Under the pieces are notes generated by a model. The model was given only the letters and a program-made list of their open reading frames with translations. It searched no databases and was not told the DNA's origin. From assembly GCA_903813345.2 (NCBI GenBank), contig CAIIXF020000008.1, positions 30,714,867 through 30,778,866 of the forward strand: a stretch of DNA of 64,000 nucleotides. The letters run 5' to 3'. The DNA is from Owenia fusiformis (taxonomy: Eukaryota; Annelida; Polychaeta; Sabellida; Oweniidae). The stretch's first letter is position 1. Each line of letters starts with the position of its first letter. Positions 11,881 through 25,638 of the stretch are shown here, one piece after another. Made by a program: the position numbers and the translations under genes.

Positions 11881-12322
11881 AGGAAGGCAAATTAGCCTAT
11901 ACAAAATATTTCAATATACTTTTATTCGACAAATACGCCCATGAAAAGAAATTTTACAGGAAAGAGTCTATAATATCTTTTAACTGATACGTGGGAATTT
12001 AATTGTTCCATTCAGGTGAATTACAAAATGCATGTTAGCCTATAGTAGTATATCCTGTATCATAGTTGAACTTTTTGGAGAAAATTACTGAGAGGAACAT
12101 ATTTTGAATTTATTTATTTTAATTGAATTTTTATGTACATATTTGGCTGTTATTTATTTATTAATAAAATATGAAGTGAAACTATGTATTTTCTTAATAA
12201 TTCTTTGTAAAAAGAGCACGCATCAAGTGTTCAATTGGTTCCAAATGGGAGCCACATTAAGCATAGGCCTAAGTGTTTATAGTGCACTTTATCAAAAATC
12301 AACATGGAATTAACCTGAAAAA

Positions 12323-12445
12323 ATGTCACCACCTACCATTTGTTACAAACACTGACCGCTTTACACCGAACACCAATTGCCTAACACTATCCACAAAAAA
12401 GTTGGAAACTATAACAGTATGTCACCACTTGTAGTTGTGACATAA
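12323..12445 (+). mobile_element. Pearl/HINE-like short element
   Basis: Starts ATGTCACCACC and ends with a hairpin, TATGTCACCACTTGTAGTTG then TGACATAA. Between them is a run of ACACTGACC / ACACCAATTGCC type repeats and CACAAAAAAGTTGGAAACTA. The same plan recurs at 51528-53048, 53327-53447 and 53989-54100. Confidence 0.6.
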
Positions 12446-15108
12446 AAAGGGACAAATAATGAATGCCCTCAGCTTGGCCCTTTAATGGCTTTATACAGTT
12501 ATAATAGCCTAGATACAAGTAGAAATTATCTTGATTTACAACATTGAATATTCAAAATTCAATCAAAGTGATATCATATTTTAAATCTATGTGTAAAATC
12601 ATCGTGAAATGTGGTTTATCAACTTTGAAAATTTAATTTTCTTTAAAAATGTGACTTCTAAGTTGGGGATATACCCCATACATGCCATAGACAGACAGAC
12701 CACACGTTATGAAATCACAAAAAGTGAAATATCTTCTTTTTACACTCATACAGATAATATTTTGTTTTACTGGAAATACTTTCATTTGTATAACTATCAG
12801 ATACATAAGGGTAATATGAAAATTGATACACTGGAACTGATGAATATTCAAGTTTTAATATCCTGTCATGTTATCTGACCCTAATTAGCCACCTAGTGGT
12901 GAAACTGGTAACTATACCTACTCACATCTAGGTTATTCAATGTACTGTACATACATGGATCCAACTGGCAAGTACTGTATAAACAGCTTTACTCATAAAA
13001 ATCAACAACAAAAACAGTTTTAATATTATTAACAAAACAAATATATTTTTTGTATCATTAATTCATGTAATCATTCATTAAAAAATTGTAAGTTGTTTAC
13101 TTTTAAGGTGTATTAAATATATAAGTGATACTAAATTGCACATTTCTATATATACACTATAAATATATGGAATATTTACAATTAAAATCATGTCATGTAC
13201 ACAGATTATATACAATTGAATGTCATGTAAAATTCCCAGCATCAATTCAGCATCCCATCCTGTCCTCCCTTTCAACAAGGAGTGTTGACAACCAAGATTC
13301 CTTCCTGATCTTAATTTGCCTGGAGCGGAACAATTCGGTTATACTATTACTAGAATGTTCATCTCCAGAACAAGTATTTAGTCGAGAGATGACAATTATG
13401 GTAATATTATTAGCAAATTGGTCCTTTACACGATGTCCCGTGTGAATCGTATGACCATAAGGTCATGAATCACATAAGACCAGAGAATTAGTAAGGAATA
13501 CTGGGAGTCAATCCTCCTCGAGTCAGAAAAATGGAGTTGAGCTGTGGGAGTACCGTAATATGATCAGAGATTTAATGCAGGTTAGAAAAATCATGTCCTA
13601 TCTGAACACTACATATTCTTTTGCTATTTGTTGTTTTTTGTGAAAAAATTACATTCATGAATCGACAACTAAAATTAAATTTATTTATGTATATAAAGTA
13701 AGTCAATTTGATGAAAATTCATATCAGTCAATTTCCAGGATCAATTCCCTATAATTAGAGTCAATTTCTTATGACTGATTTCCAATTATTGCCAAGATTT
13801 GCATTTCTGAAATTCAAAAATTGCCAGGAATATTGATAAAAAGTTTAAATTACATTTTTTCAATCAAAATAGCCTATATATCAATTCAGCTGCTATGGTC
13901 AATTTTCTCATAGGGTACAGGTAAGAAATATAGTACAAACCAAAATACATGTAATGCAGTCTGATTTTAAAAAAGTTGAAATTATAATTTTATATATATT
14001 AAAAATACATCAATAGCTGTTTACTGAATACATATCTAAATGCACATTCAGTTAGCACCATGGATAGCAATGTTTGATTTCAATATTGTTTAATTGAAAA
14101 AACACTAAAATTAAAAATAGAATATTTCTACGTTTGTGAAACTTTCACATATCTCATTTTTTCATTAACTAAGCTATATCTACAATACATGCTATAACTT
14201 AAAAGTAAATCACATGGCTCAACTTTTGAAACATAAGATCATTTAAGCAAACTACTTATTTTGTAGTACAGTAAAATCTTTATATCCAAACACCTCTCTA
14301 ATCTGAACACTTCTCAAAATGAACACATTTATCTGTGTCCGGTTTTAAACTGTCATCGACTTCAGTGTTTGTGCCAATCCAAACTCTTTTAACCAGTCCC
14401 TGGTTTCTTTAACTTAAAAAATCAATACATAAATTATTTGTTCATTTTAAGTATTTTGAAATATTTTTGGAGAAATTAATTTTCCATTTTCAGGGATACT
14501 CCGTATTTGATCAATTTTCCAACATTTCACTTATATCATATAATGAATGGCAGTTTCAATGTCATATAGTGCCAAAAAGGACGATCCCTCCACATCGCGA
14601 TAGCTGCGCCCCCTTTGTCTCGTAAACGGCAGTTAAGAGGGGCTCTGGCATACCAGAATGATCCCACCAACATATTTCATTTAACAGGCCAAACAAGAGT
14701 AGTCTTTTATCAGATATTAATGAAGTCATCATGTCTGGCACTTAGAACTGCACCTCCACAATGACACATTTGAGCATACTTAAAGTCCCAATTTTAAACA
14801 CAACTTTCAAGTAAAGGCACAGTTTCCTTGAAATTTTGGAAATATTTCCTCTTAATTTTAACCACTATTTCTCGAGGATTGTGAGCACTATTTCCTCGAT
14901 ATCTCGGCCATTAAAATTGGCATTTTTACTCTTGACTCTCTTGATTCTCTTGGTATTTTTGAGGGACGTTGCCTCTTCTTTAGAGTACCATTTCTCCAGG
15001 TTTTAGGGAACTATTTTCTCACAATTCTAGTTCCCTTTTCCTTAACGCTAGGACACTATTTCCTCAGATTTTACGGAACTATTTCCATAGATTTTCTGCA
15101 GTATAACA
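12446..15108. other. Intergenic DNA between convergent genes
   Basis: No convincing gene. 14269-14400 is a left-end fragment of the CAGTAAAACCTGT (pogo-like) repeat family. 14870-15090 is a degenerate array of CACTATTTCCTC-like phrases close to the 3' end of the minus-strand membrane-protein gene, and may form part of its 3' UTR. Confidence 0.5.
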
Positions 15109-18100
15109 TCAAGATTTAGGGCACTGCCAGAAATGTAACAAACAGAATCTGTCATTGGAGGTGTCATCGTCCCCAGTACATGTGCACCTATATTGCCTAT
15201 GCGTCTCATTATTTGTGCTCTCTAGCTGAGCTCTGAGGCCACCTATAGTTGAACATGTTGCACCAGTGGTCACCCAGCTCTGGAAATACATTGTAAAAAT
15301 GAATATTATCAGTTTTGACCATTACGTTATTGGGGGAGTGAGACTGCCCATTAGACTATGTATAGTTGAACATGGACATGTAGCTCTACATAAGCAAATA
15401 GTTAAAATAGAGCTTTTGAATTTGTTATCACTTTTAATAAATTCTTAATTCTAAAAATCATGTACACAGATTGTCGCTTAAAAGCCCATCAGCAGATGAA
15501 TTGGTGTAATTACTAATGCGGGCATTATGTTAAGATTTGGTGGAACTGGACACAAGAGGTCTACCGCTGAACATGACATACTCCTATAAATGATACGTCA
15601 CAAAGCTTGTCTAGAAACATCTTGAAACATCTAGAACATGTAAAAAATCGTTCAATTCTCACGATTTTCCTACTTCATCTTTACTCACATTGAGTTCCTC
15701 TATGTTAACAGGTTGCCATGCCAACTGTGTCTGGTCTACTGTGACTGGAGAGCCATGTGTTAACTTCTTGTAGCGACACTGTGAAGGGGCAGGGCTTATC
15801 TACAAATAAATAGATAAATTAAATTCTAGAATGTAACGTAACGTAGCTTAGTGTTATCTTATGGATGAAATCATCTTAAGCGGACAAACTTTTGGATTGG
15901 GTAGTTGGATTGTTATCAGTATTCTGATTGATTATCAAAAAATGTAGATGAAACTCTCTTTAAAAACTCTCTTTAAAACTGAGGTTACAAGATAACCAAA
16001 GTGGGGAGATTGCTGATATTTCTGCAAAAAGCTCTCATTTTTATTTACTCTAGGTGTCTTATGACATTTACATTGACCCAGATTGATTAAAAAAGAGCAT
16101 CATTCATGAACAGGGGCCTCTGGGTAGAAACCTCCTTCAATGTGTAACTTACGGGAGAAACTTGGGAGCCATTCCTGAGCTTATTAATCTCCTGAAGCAG
16201 ACTCCTATTCAGAGCAGAAATACTGTCTTGGAGAGTCAATTTGGCTGCAGTCAGTTCTGCTATGGTAAACTCCATGGCTGCCAGACTTTCTTCAGTCTAG
16301 AATAAACAAAATAAACAATATTAAAAATAAAATCATAGAGTAAAATTTCTGTTTCGATACTGTAAAAGCCCAAATTTTCAAGGTGCCCTAATTTTCACTA
16401 TTTTCGCTGAAGAGGCTAGACCTTGAAATTAAAGGCACTGTGAAAATTTGATTTAACATTGAATTGAATTAGATATATTTTCAGACAATGGAATTTAATG
16501 CCCATGAAATATTTCAGGTTGACAAAATAGTGACATTTTTCGACAGCGAAAATATGGGCTTTTTGAGTAATGGGAACGCCTTATTTAAGCAACCTCCCTG
16601 GTGTTTTAGTAACTATGACAACGAGTTAAATAAAATAAACATCTGCAAGAGGATAACTCCAAAGTGGAAACCTTTATGAGGTACCAAAGGTTATTTGATT
16701 AACATAGGTTTTAATGCAGGGGCGGATCTGGGAACCAACAAGGGGGGGGGCCCAAACTTCTGGTCTGAGAAAAAAACTTCTACGCCTGCGAGGAACAAAA
16801 TTTTGAAATGTATGTGATATCATCAGGTTTTAGCCCACAAATATATATTGTGAGCCCCCTAGTCCATATTAATATTTTTTGTGTGTTTATTTTGAGCTGA
16901 TCTCAACCATTGTTAGTTTAATATGACCAAAATAAGGTGACATGAATTACCTTTCTCTCACTGTCACTCTTAACATTTCATATTGCATGTTTAATGTTGA
17001 CCCGAGTAATTTATTTGATTAGAAAAATCGACCAATATGAATAGCAATTTGAAGTTTTCCTGTTCATATTTTTCACTGCTCTTGCCTTATTTTTTGATTT
17101 TAACTCCAAATTTGAATGCATTTTCTTGATTTTCTTTCACTTCTTCACAATATGGAGTGCTAACTACATGCCTGTTTAATTTACAACTCATTTCATACAT
17201 TTGCCCTAATTTCTCATGATCAAAATCTTGACAATCATTCATAATACTTTCTTTCTAAATTTTCAAAATACAAACTGCATTATCTTTACCCTGGATGAAC
17301 AACATATATGGAGTGTCAAGTTTATAATGCTTTTTTATTTTCTTGGGGTCAAACATGGTCTAGGTAACCCAATGAAGGACTCTTGAGGTTACATAAATCT
17401 ACAAATGAAGTGTTTGCATATACTCTATATGTTTAAGGTGAATTTTGTTTGAATATAGAAGTTCTACACCAGGGTGTTTAAAGGGATATTCCCATACACT
17501 TTTCTGACAGATTTTCACTGCTATTTATATATAAACTCAGTGGCATTAGAACAACTGTATGCTACATTGTATGTTGAAAATCTGGAAATTAAGAGTAATA
17601 TAGGAGAGATCCTAAATCTAACAAAGTGGTATGATAATATTTTATATGACATGTTAAAGAAACAACAAAATGCTACATACACGTACTTTAATCTGAAGAA
17701 ATAATTGTACAAAAACATTACTTTTTGATATTGTAAGTATGGTATGGTATGACATGCCACGGCATGGTATGGTATGGCATGGTATGGTATGGTATGGTAC
17801 GGCATGGTATGGTATGGTAAGGTATGGTATGGTATGGCATGGCATGGCATGGCATGGCATGGTATGGTATGGCATGGCATGGTATGGTATGGCATGGTAT
17901 GGTATGGTATGCTATGGTATGACATGGTATGGTATGGTATGGCATGGCATGGTATGGTATGGCATGGTATGGTATGGCATGGTATGGTATGGTATGCAAT
18001 GGTATGACATGGTATGGTAAGTATGGTATTATATGGTATGGTATAGCAATTACCTGTTGTTTGTTTGCATCTATGGTGCTTGAGAGACCAACTAGGTTGT

Positions 18101-20870
18101 TATCTGTATTTGTGGAATGTGCTTGTAGTACCATGACCTACAAACAATAGAAAACACAATTTTACAGGGCTTATATCAGTCTGGATTAAGTGTAGAAATC
18201 ACTCAAATCCTACAATGCTATAAAAACAGGTATTTAGACATAAGGCCTTTAGTTGTAAATGAGTGAAATACTCATTTTCAATTATAAATTAAGAAAAAAT
18301 ATTCTGGCAATACATATACAATTTTACAGCTGACAAAATTTCTCAAAAACATGAAGTTTTCTGTACCACTCTACATTTTGTTAACATTCATTTCTACCAG
18401 GAAAGCGAATTCCCTACAGCTATCAAACGTATGCATATATACTCACATCTGCAGTAATATTATTCACAGCTGCTTGGTTAATTGTCACATTTTCCTCCAG
18501 TTCGTTTATAGCAATTGTGTTTTGAGCAACCTTTGTTGAGAGAGTCACATTCTCATCACTGGACTGGAGGATGCCCTCCAAGCGCTTATACTGGAAATAT
18601 AAAAGACACAAAGTGATAAATATCACACTTGAACAGCAAAATAGCTGCTTTGTAAATTCCCATTTGCACGTCAAAACCTCATCATATTCAAATTCAACAG
18701 ATGAATGTTATTTTAATGACAAGGTTTTTAGGTGCTGCTTGTTTAGTCAAATCTTCCAATAGAACACTATTTAAAGTAGATTTTACTGTATTTCCGAAAC
18801 TACATGTATAAGATACTGAAATGGAAAATTATGCATTTAATCAACCTATAATTCCAGAAATGAGTTTTCCAAAAGATCGCTGTCAATTTCAGCACGAGTG
18901 GTTTAAAAACACTGGTATGTCATATGACAACAGTTTATGATAGACATAATGTACATACCTTGGTTTCTAACTGATCATAGTTCTCTTCTAATTCTGTAGT
19001 TTTTATTGCATATAATTTTTCTAGTGATTCTATACGTTTCAAAGCTGCGGCAAGATTTTGCGTCATATTGTCAGATATAATGGCAGCAGGTGGAGCTGAT
19101 ATTGGAGCTGAAATTATTAAAAGGAAATTTGTAAATTCAAAATAAACAATAAACAATAGAAATAGATATAATCATTTAATAGGCAACAGAGACGAGAAGT
19201 TACAGGTGAGTCAAATTGTCTGAATTGACATCTTTTTGCTCATATCATTCCATGTGCCTATTTTTCAAAAAGTCCTAACATTTCTGATTTTATTACAGGG
19301 TAATCATTCGATTTTCACGGTTATCTGGGAAAATGGAAAAAGTAGACCTTTTTTAATTCTCCAATGATGGGATGCTCTTTGAAAGAATGCTTCAACTATT
19401 TCTTCAATCTTATTCTTCAATTTAAGAGATACCTCTTTAAATTTGAAAAATACACTCTTGAGTGAAGACAATGCAAAAAGTCTGCCTGATAGATAATTTT
19501 GTGGTACATAAAAATGAATAGCTTATTATCCCAGTTCTTGTTTATTTATGATAGTAATTATCTTAAAAATGACATCCTTGATGTTAGCTCCTGAAATTTT
19601 GTCTTGATAATTAATCACGACCTTCGGGTCATGAACAATTCTTATGGTTTGGCATTCTCTTTATCTCCAAAGACGCAAACACAGAAACTTAAGAAGACAC
19701 ATTCTGATCATGTTTTTACAAACATTTTCAATTTTGTTCTTTTTAAACAAGGCCAAAATGTGCCTCTTTAATAGTGTACTATAATACTCAAAGTTTAGAT
19801 CATGAATTATTCTGAATAAAATTTTTTATATTCTACAACATTGCCAAAAGTTACATAATCACATTTTAAGCTCAGAAATCATGACCTGAATTTTTTTTCA
19901 AAATGTGGCCTACATTAACCTACCTGAGGGTGAAAGCACCCCGCTCAGGATCAACATCACCAGTATCAACACACCAACAGCCAACAACCCCACTAGTATC
20001 AACAGGGGGTACGGACACTTGCAACACAGGAAACCAGGTTCGGGCTTCTCCGTATCATCCTTGGTTACTATGGCAACAGTGCTAGCAGCTGACGTACTAT
20101 TTCGCTGCTGTGAGATTTCATCTCCCGTTGAATCATAGAGAGGATTGGCACGTCTCCTAAGAAATATTTTGTATTAGATTAGAACCATATATATGCAAAC
20201 ACCTTGAAATGTGAACACTTTGTCAGTCATATTTTTACAACGTATTATTGGGCTTTTAATAAAAGCATCTGAAAACATAAACACAGAAGTGTTCCGAGGA
20301 ATGTTCACTTAAGGAAAGTTTTATATTCACTTGATTTCTAAAACTTATATATTAAAATAGATTATCAAGTAAAATTTCTGGAAATTCTGAATATCTGATG
20401 TATTAATTTGCATGAATACAATTTTGATTGTCAAGTACAAGATGACAATTCTGAAAGCTTTGTATTTGAGACAAATTAAAACAGTATCGAAAAACTAGAT
20501 TGGAAAAAAACTGTAAGTTCACATAAGTAATAAAAAGAATGTACTGTATGTATGCTGACAAGGACTAATTTGCAATACAAATTAGGTTAAGCATACTTAC
20601 TTGGCATTGGCGTTACTTTGCACTGAAGATGCCATGGATCGAGTATCTGACATTGATGTCGTCAGCTCAAGGTCACTAGCCGCCATTGTCATCGATGGCA
20701 TCTTGCTCAGCGGGGGAGGTGACGGGGCATCTGATTGCTCGGAATATAGCCTCATTCTGGAATTATCAACATTACTGTCTTTGACCTCGTCATATAAATC
20801 AAAAGCATCATTAGTCTCTCCTTTTAGCCGCTGCCGCTTAGCAACAACAGTTGCCGCCATTTTGAAACAC
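15109..20870 (-). CDS. Type II membrane protein, eight exons: membrane segment, coiled-coil stalk, C-terminal Cys module
   Basis: Exons 20601-20870 (start codon 20860 if this is a first exon), 19924-20156, 18959-19107, 18447-18590, 18054-18137, 16153-16296, 15689-15799 and 15109-15279 splice in frame, with every later junction at phase 0. From M at 20860 the product has 431 residues. Residues 1-136 are polar and cytoplasmic, ending GFLCCKCPYP (likely palmitoylation cysteines). About 137-161 is the membrane helix (LLILVGLLAVGVLILVMLIL). Next is a coiled-coil stalk (LAAALKRIESLEKLY and similar) with seven N-glycosylation sequons (NMT, NVT twice, NIT, NRS, NGS, NET). The C-terminal ~90 residues carry six cysteines: QCRYKKL, GATCSTIGG, YRCTCTG, FCLLHFWQCP. 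The positive charge before the helix supports a type II surface protein. Family not recognised. The exon at 20870 also has a compatible acceptor (see 23590-24463), so these may be the last eight of ten exons. Confidence 0.75.
16718..16806 (+). mobile_element. Truncated GGCGGATCC-type MITE
   Basis: GGGGCGGATCTGGGAACCAAC followed by a G run matches the left end of the MITE at 27812-28120 (GGCGGATCCAGGAACCAAC), through the shared GAGAAAAA and CTGCG phrases. No right terminus is seen. It lies in an intron of the type II membrane-protein gene. Confidence 0.6.
17738..18046 (+). repeat. Pentanucleotide microsatellite (TATGG/CATGG)n
   Basis: About 300 bp of near-perfect 5-bp repeats mixing TATGG and CATGG. 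Because five is not a multiple of three, every frame reads a 5-residue peptide repeat and several long frames appear on both strands; none is a gene. It ends about 7 nt from the splice donor of the exon at 18054-18137. Confidence 0.95.
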
Positions 20871-23589
20871 CTTATAAGATACAAGAAGCAACTCCACTCC
20901 TTAATATTTCATCTCAAACAGTCAATCCTGATTTCATTCCTGCATCATTCTTTGAAAATCCATCCTACTTTACAACTGTATACATCATCCATAGGTGTCA
21001 ACAAGTATCCATTTGAGAGCAACCTTCGATCAGGAGTATTATTCCAAATCCAAGCTCCTATTCAGGTATGTGAACACAATTCTGTTTTAACATTATAACA
21101 TGTTCTTGACTAACACTTAGCATATCTTCTCCTTATGTTTGTGAGCTCAGATGTATTTTGGGCTCCAGATTCCAAACCCTTAATCTATATTTGACAAATC
21201 TATTCTGCTGTTTTTTATGTAACTCTAAGCCAAGTAGGGCACTAAGTAAAAACAATACTGTGGTCTTTTTTCTTTTTATGTTTCACTGACACTTAGAAGT
21301 TTGCATGTTTGTTTGTTTGTTTGTTTGTTTATTTGTTTGTCTGTTTGTTGATTTGTTTGTTGATAACTTAAATGCAATCAAAATTAAAAGTGCAAAAAAT
21401 ATATCCTGACTATCAGAACCATGTGTATAAATCCAGTTCTCTTCTCATCATAAATACACTTCCTTTAATTCACATCTCTCATTCTTGAGTGTTTGGTTGT
21501 TTGCTGACAATAATTAAACCTAAACTACAAAAATTAAGTTATAATATGGGATCAACATTCAACAACCTGTACTATCTCTTGGAGTACTGCATTAGATAAA
21601 GAAGAACTCAGATAAATCAGAATTGGACTATAATATAATCATATGCATTAGAAGTCAAGTTCTACTAGTCATAAATACACTTCCTTTATTTCCTTATATC
21701 TATTCTCCTATATCAATAAAGGTTCCACAGTTATCTCATAATCCAATAAGTTGTGTAAGTTTAAAATATCCAAATAAGGTATCATCCAATCAGATAATTC
21801 ATAAGTGTGCATCACCGTACAAATATGCAACTCCTTCGGTAAAGCTGCAATCAAAATCGGAAACTTCTATTCCGTTTTAACTCAAGAGACGATAAATACT
21901 ACAGTCGGATCGTAAAATCGTAAATTGCCATCATTGAAAACCACAGCACTTGTAAACTATCCATATTGTTTCTACCGAGCACACACTTATCCTTGAATGG
22001 CACTTGATTTTATCTTAAATTTGTAAAATAAAATAAAATAGATTAGCTGTCTAACTTTTAAGTTATTTCGCATTTATCATTATGTACATAAATTGAGAAC
22101 TGAAGATGTGATGTAGGTATTTTCGTCTTGAAGGTTGCTAGCTTCAAACTAAAATAGCTCTATTAAGTCAGATGTGCGTTTTTAGACTATACTTCCACAA
22201 TAACTTAAATTGCGTGAATTGACATTGAAATGGAGACAATGTAATTAGCATTTATTCAAAGTTCAAGATAAAACAATGAAACTTAACAGGCAACTGGAAG
22301 ATGTTTCATTTAAGTTTCAGATTAACATTGACCTTTTCTGGCATTTTTGCTCTTAACTTTTTACAAGTGATGTTTTTTTAAGGTTTGGCCATTTAAACCT
22401 TATAGCTAAAGACAAACCTAGATCAGGAAAAAGAATTTAAAGTTTAGATCCAGAATGAAATTAGGGGTCAAAGATAAAAAAGTGAAATGAAATGAAAAAG
22501 TTGTAATAATTTAAAGGCTGATTTTTTTGTAAGAGTTTATTAAAAAACAATTTAGCATTCTAGTATCAGGCTACACAACATGCTGATTGCATTACAGTAA
22601 AGAATAAGTTTGATGGTAATTTACAAAGGAGGGTGACACTCCCATGATTCATTGCTAAAAAGATGTAAACAGTACCATCGTGTTTATAATTCCGATCTCT
22701 AACAATAACAATGGGCGATTTCCAAAATCTTATATTGCTCTAAAATTTTGACAAGAAAAATAATATTTCATCTTTATGAAAAATTAAATAAATTGTAGTT
22801 AAATGTTCTAAATATTTATTAAAGATTATCAAATTGAAGATTATAAAAGACTTGCACATCTGATTATACTTTATCAAATGAGTGTCAATATACAAGGTTA
22901 AATTGATATATACTTACTCAGGTGCACCAATTTATTTTAATACAGTAACACCAACAAATATGAACATATATTTTCTAAACAATAATCTGAACAAATCTCT
23001 AAACACCTTTCTATGCTTTGAGCAGGTCTTTATATCATAATATGAACACCCTTAATGTAAACACCTTTCTTAACTATATCTATATTTATATTTTACTTCG
23101 CAAGTTTGATCAAAGAATTTTTTACCATAAACATAGGTTTTGCTGTATCATCATTGAAAAAAATATATTTACCTTGAGACAGATGATAACAATAAAACGG
23201 CAATAAATATGACCCTGGACATTAACTTTTTATGTTATCATCTAAAGATAGATAATAAACAAATTGATAAACACAGAGCATGTTTTATAAAAGCATAAGT
23301 CTGAAATTACATCTTGGTAAAGGCAATAAACGAATTGACTATTGCAGGATCTACGATCTCGCGCACCCCACACTAGACCTCGTAAACATTTGATAAAGAG
23401 GGACTCTGATAAATCAGAATGGGAATCAATCAATTATTCTAAACAAGAGGTGTTTTTTTTAAACGACAGACAAAAAATCTCTTGTTTGTTAGTGCTCCTC
23501 AGCTGTATCAAGCTTTAAGGTTCTTTTTTACCCAATAAATTCCAAAGACTGTAATTTATGAAATTAAATTGTAAAAAATAATCACATAC
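20861..23589. other. Intron (or upstream region) of the type II membrane-protein gene
   Basis: No exon seen. It holds a (TTTG)n microsatellite at 21306-21366 and, at 22940-23070, phrases like ATGAACACCCTTAATGTAAACACC from the CAGTAAAACCTGT repeat family. Confidence 0.4.
21306..21366 (+). repeat. (TTTG)n microsatellite
   Basis: About 15 tetranucleotide units with a few substitutions. Confidence 0.9.
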
Positions 23590-24463
23590 CTAAGATCTGG
23601 AGGTAGTTCCTCATAGAGAGGTCCCTTTACCATCATACTCTCTGGGTGTGGTTTTCCAGTAAGGTCACGGTCTTGTACGATATCATATTCAAATTTTCCA
23701 CCCTCGGGAGTGTCTGGACTACTCGTGCTTGACTTTTTATATCGTTTCTGTATATTAGCATCAGAGTTTTTCAAATTCTTTTTCTGAAATCGACCAGAGC
23801 TTCGCAGATCTAGATCACTCGGTCTTTGTTTTGTCAGTGGTATTTCAGTATTGTTTATTCGGGGAGTTTGACCAGTGCTATGTCGCATTTGGACATTAAC
23901 GTCACTCTGAGTGGCTCTATATGAGTCCTGTTCATCAATTGAATGTAATGGACCTTCGCTTACACTTCGTTGCAAGTTTTTAAAATTCTGGTTGCCATGG
24001 TGGAAATTTTGGTTGCCATGGACCCCATTAAAATGCTGATTCTGATCTCCTTGGTTTTGACTAGATTTTCCAAGAATAACTGGTTCGTAATAAAATCCAC
24101 TATCTCTCATTGGAGATTCCTTTGTCCGGAGATGATTCATTTGAATATTATTTCCATTGTGAGCATGTTTTATCTGGTTGTCATGGATACTACTTGATGA
24201 GTTGCTAAGGTTACCACTGTCAGTTAAATGTTCGGTATTGTTGTTGCTATGGTGTTTGGTAAGCCCTGGCAACTGGTGTGTATTGTTGTCATATGCCTGA
24301 GGCTGCTGTAAAGAGGTAACCGAACTTGAGACAGAGTCACCTTTTTTAAGATTCCTATCGCGGACATATTTCCGTGGTTTTGGCTTGCAGAGTTGCGTCT
24401 GACTTGTTCTTAAGGACTCGCCGCTGGGTGTTTCCATTGTCATGCTGTCAACATCAGAGTAGC
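23590..24463 (-). CDS. Large low-complexity exon, cytoplasmic tail of the type II membrane protein
   Basis: An 874-nt open exon between acceptor CATTTCCAG and donor GTATGT. It encodes about 291 residues very rich in Asn, Gln, His and Ser (GNQNFHHGNQNF; HHSNNN), with scattered tyrosine motifs (GFYYEPVI, KFEYDIV, GPLYEELPP) and basic patches (KPKPRKYVRDRNLKKGD). There is no membrane segment or enzyme motif. The acceptor needs two bases to complete its first codon, exactly what the exon at 50269-50398 supplies. The donor leaves two bases, exactly what an acceptor at 20871-20872 (exon from 20870) completes as Arg. I therefore read it as exon 2 of ten, encoding most of the intracellular tail. The tyrosine motifs could be phosphorylation or adaptor sites; that is inference. 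Confidence 0.75.
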
Positions 24464-25638
24464 CTGGAAATGAAAATAAAAATTCTGTCAGAGGAAATAC
24501 ATCAGAAAAGATTGGACTGACTATTAACTGAGTTATCATAGATTTAAAAAATATATAAAATAGACACATTCCAAACCTTATATGGATGAATCATGTGTTC
24601 TAATATTCATACATTCATACAATAAATAAATAGTATATTATAAATCATTCTACTATTGTGGCTAACCAGGAAAATTAAAAATATGAACCACACAAATTTT
24701 TTTATTGTGTAGCTATGCCAGTTTAGGGATGGCCCATTAAACTTTGGAGGACCACATCCTAATCTTACAAAGAAAACATTTAAACCTGGATTATAAATAT
24801 AAATAGAATAAAATAGATTTAGATTGGTTTGAAACATATCTTGGGCAAACAATTGAATTTTTATGAAAAGATTATTCTAAATTCTGATAAGTAAGATTGC
24901 CATATTTTTCCCCATCTGTACATTTTATGTTTGGTCCCTGACAGTTAATGATTCACAAACTTTTATATAAATCAAAAAGTTTATTGTTGTTTAGCTTTTG
25001 TTTACATCTTCCACTTTGAAGAATAAAAACACCTTAATGTCAGTGTTATCATTATTTATGTGATGACTAAGTTCAATGTAACCTGTAATGTACATATCTT
25101 ACATATATACAAAAAGTTAAAAAATCAGTCAATCCTTTTCAAAGATGTGAGAATGTAAATGTAAAATATGTATTCTTTTTGGGGATGTTTTGATTTTTCA
25201 ACATAAAATACAAAATTAGACTGAAAAGACATTGATGTATTTTTTCATATTTAATTATCTTATTTTATGTTCATATCAATTTTTGAGGCTGTATGAGCAT
25301 AGCACTTTAGTTAATTTTAAAAAATACTCCATAGTATAATTAATGAACACTTATCTACAAGATATTTACCAAACACAGATTTACTCAAAAATAATATTAC
25401 AACTTCAGTAACATTTAGAGACATCATAATATTAAAATAATTTTCAAGTGAGTAAAATGTTCATAAACGTGCCTTGAATGAAATATAATGCTAAGGTTTA
25501 ACTTGATTGCAATCTATGCACTATACTTAATTATTTTGGCAACAAACTAGGCGTATGTATGAATCATGCACTAAAATAGTAAAAATCACAGTGCATCACA
25601 CTGTCATAATATTCTTGAATTATTTTCTTTCATATAGT
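24464..25638. other. Start of the ~26-kb intron, nothing recognised
   Basis: AT-rich intronic sequence between the low-complexity exon and the first nested MITE. No exon, RNA gene or bounded repeat was seen. Confidence 0.4.

Noticed and set aside
17521-18150. Frames of 73-138 codons with MVWYGMVWHGM or YHTIPYHAMPY repeats
   Set aside because: They are translations of the pentanucleotide microsatellite in every frame.
20861-20884. Start codon at 20884 for the membrane-protein gene
   Set aside because: The next in-frame ATG at 20860 has a far better context, and 20871-20872 reads as a splice acceptor in the needed phase.
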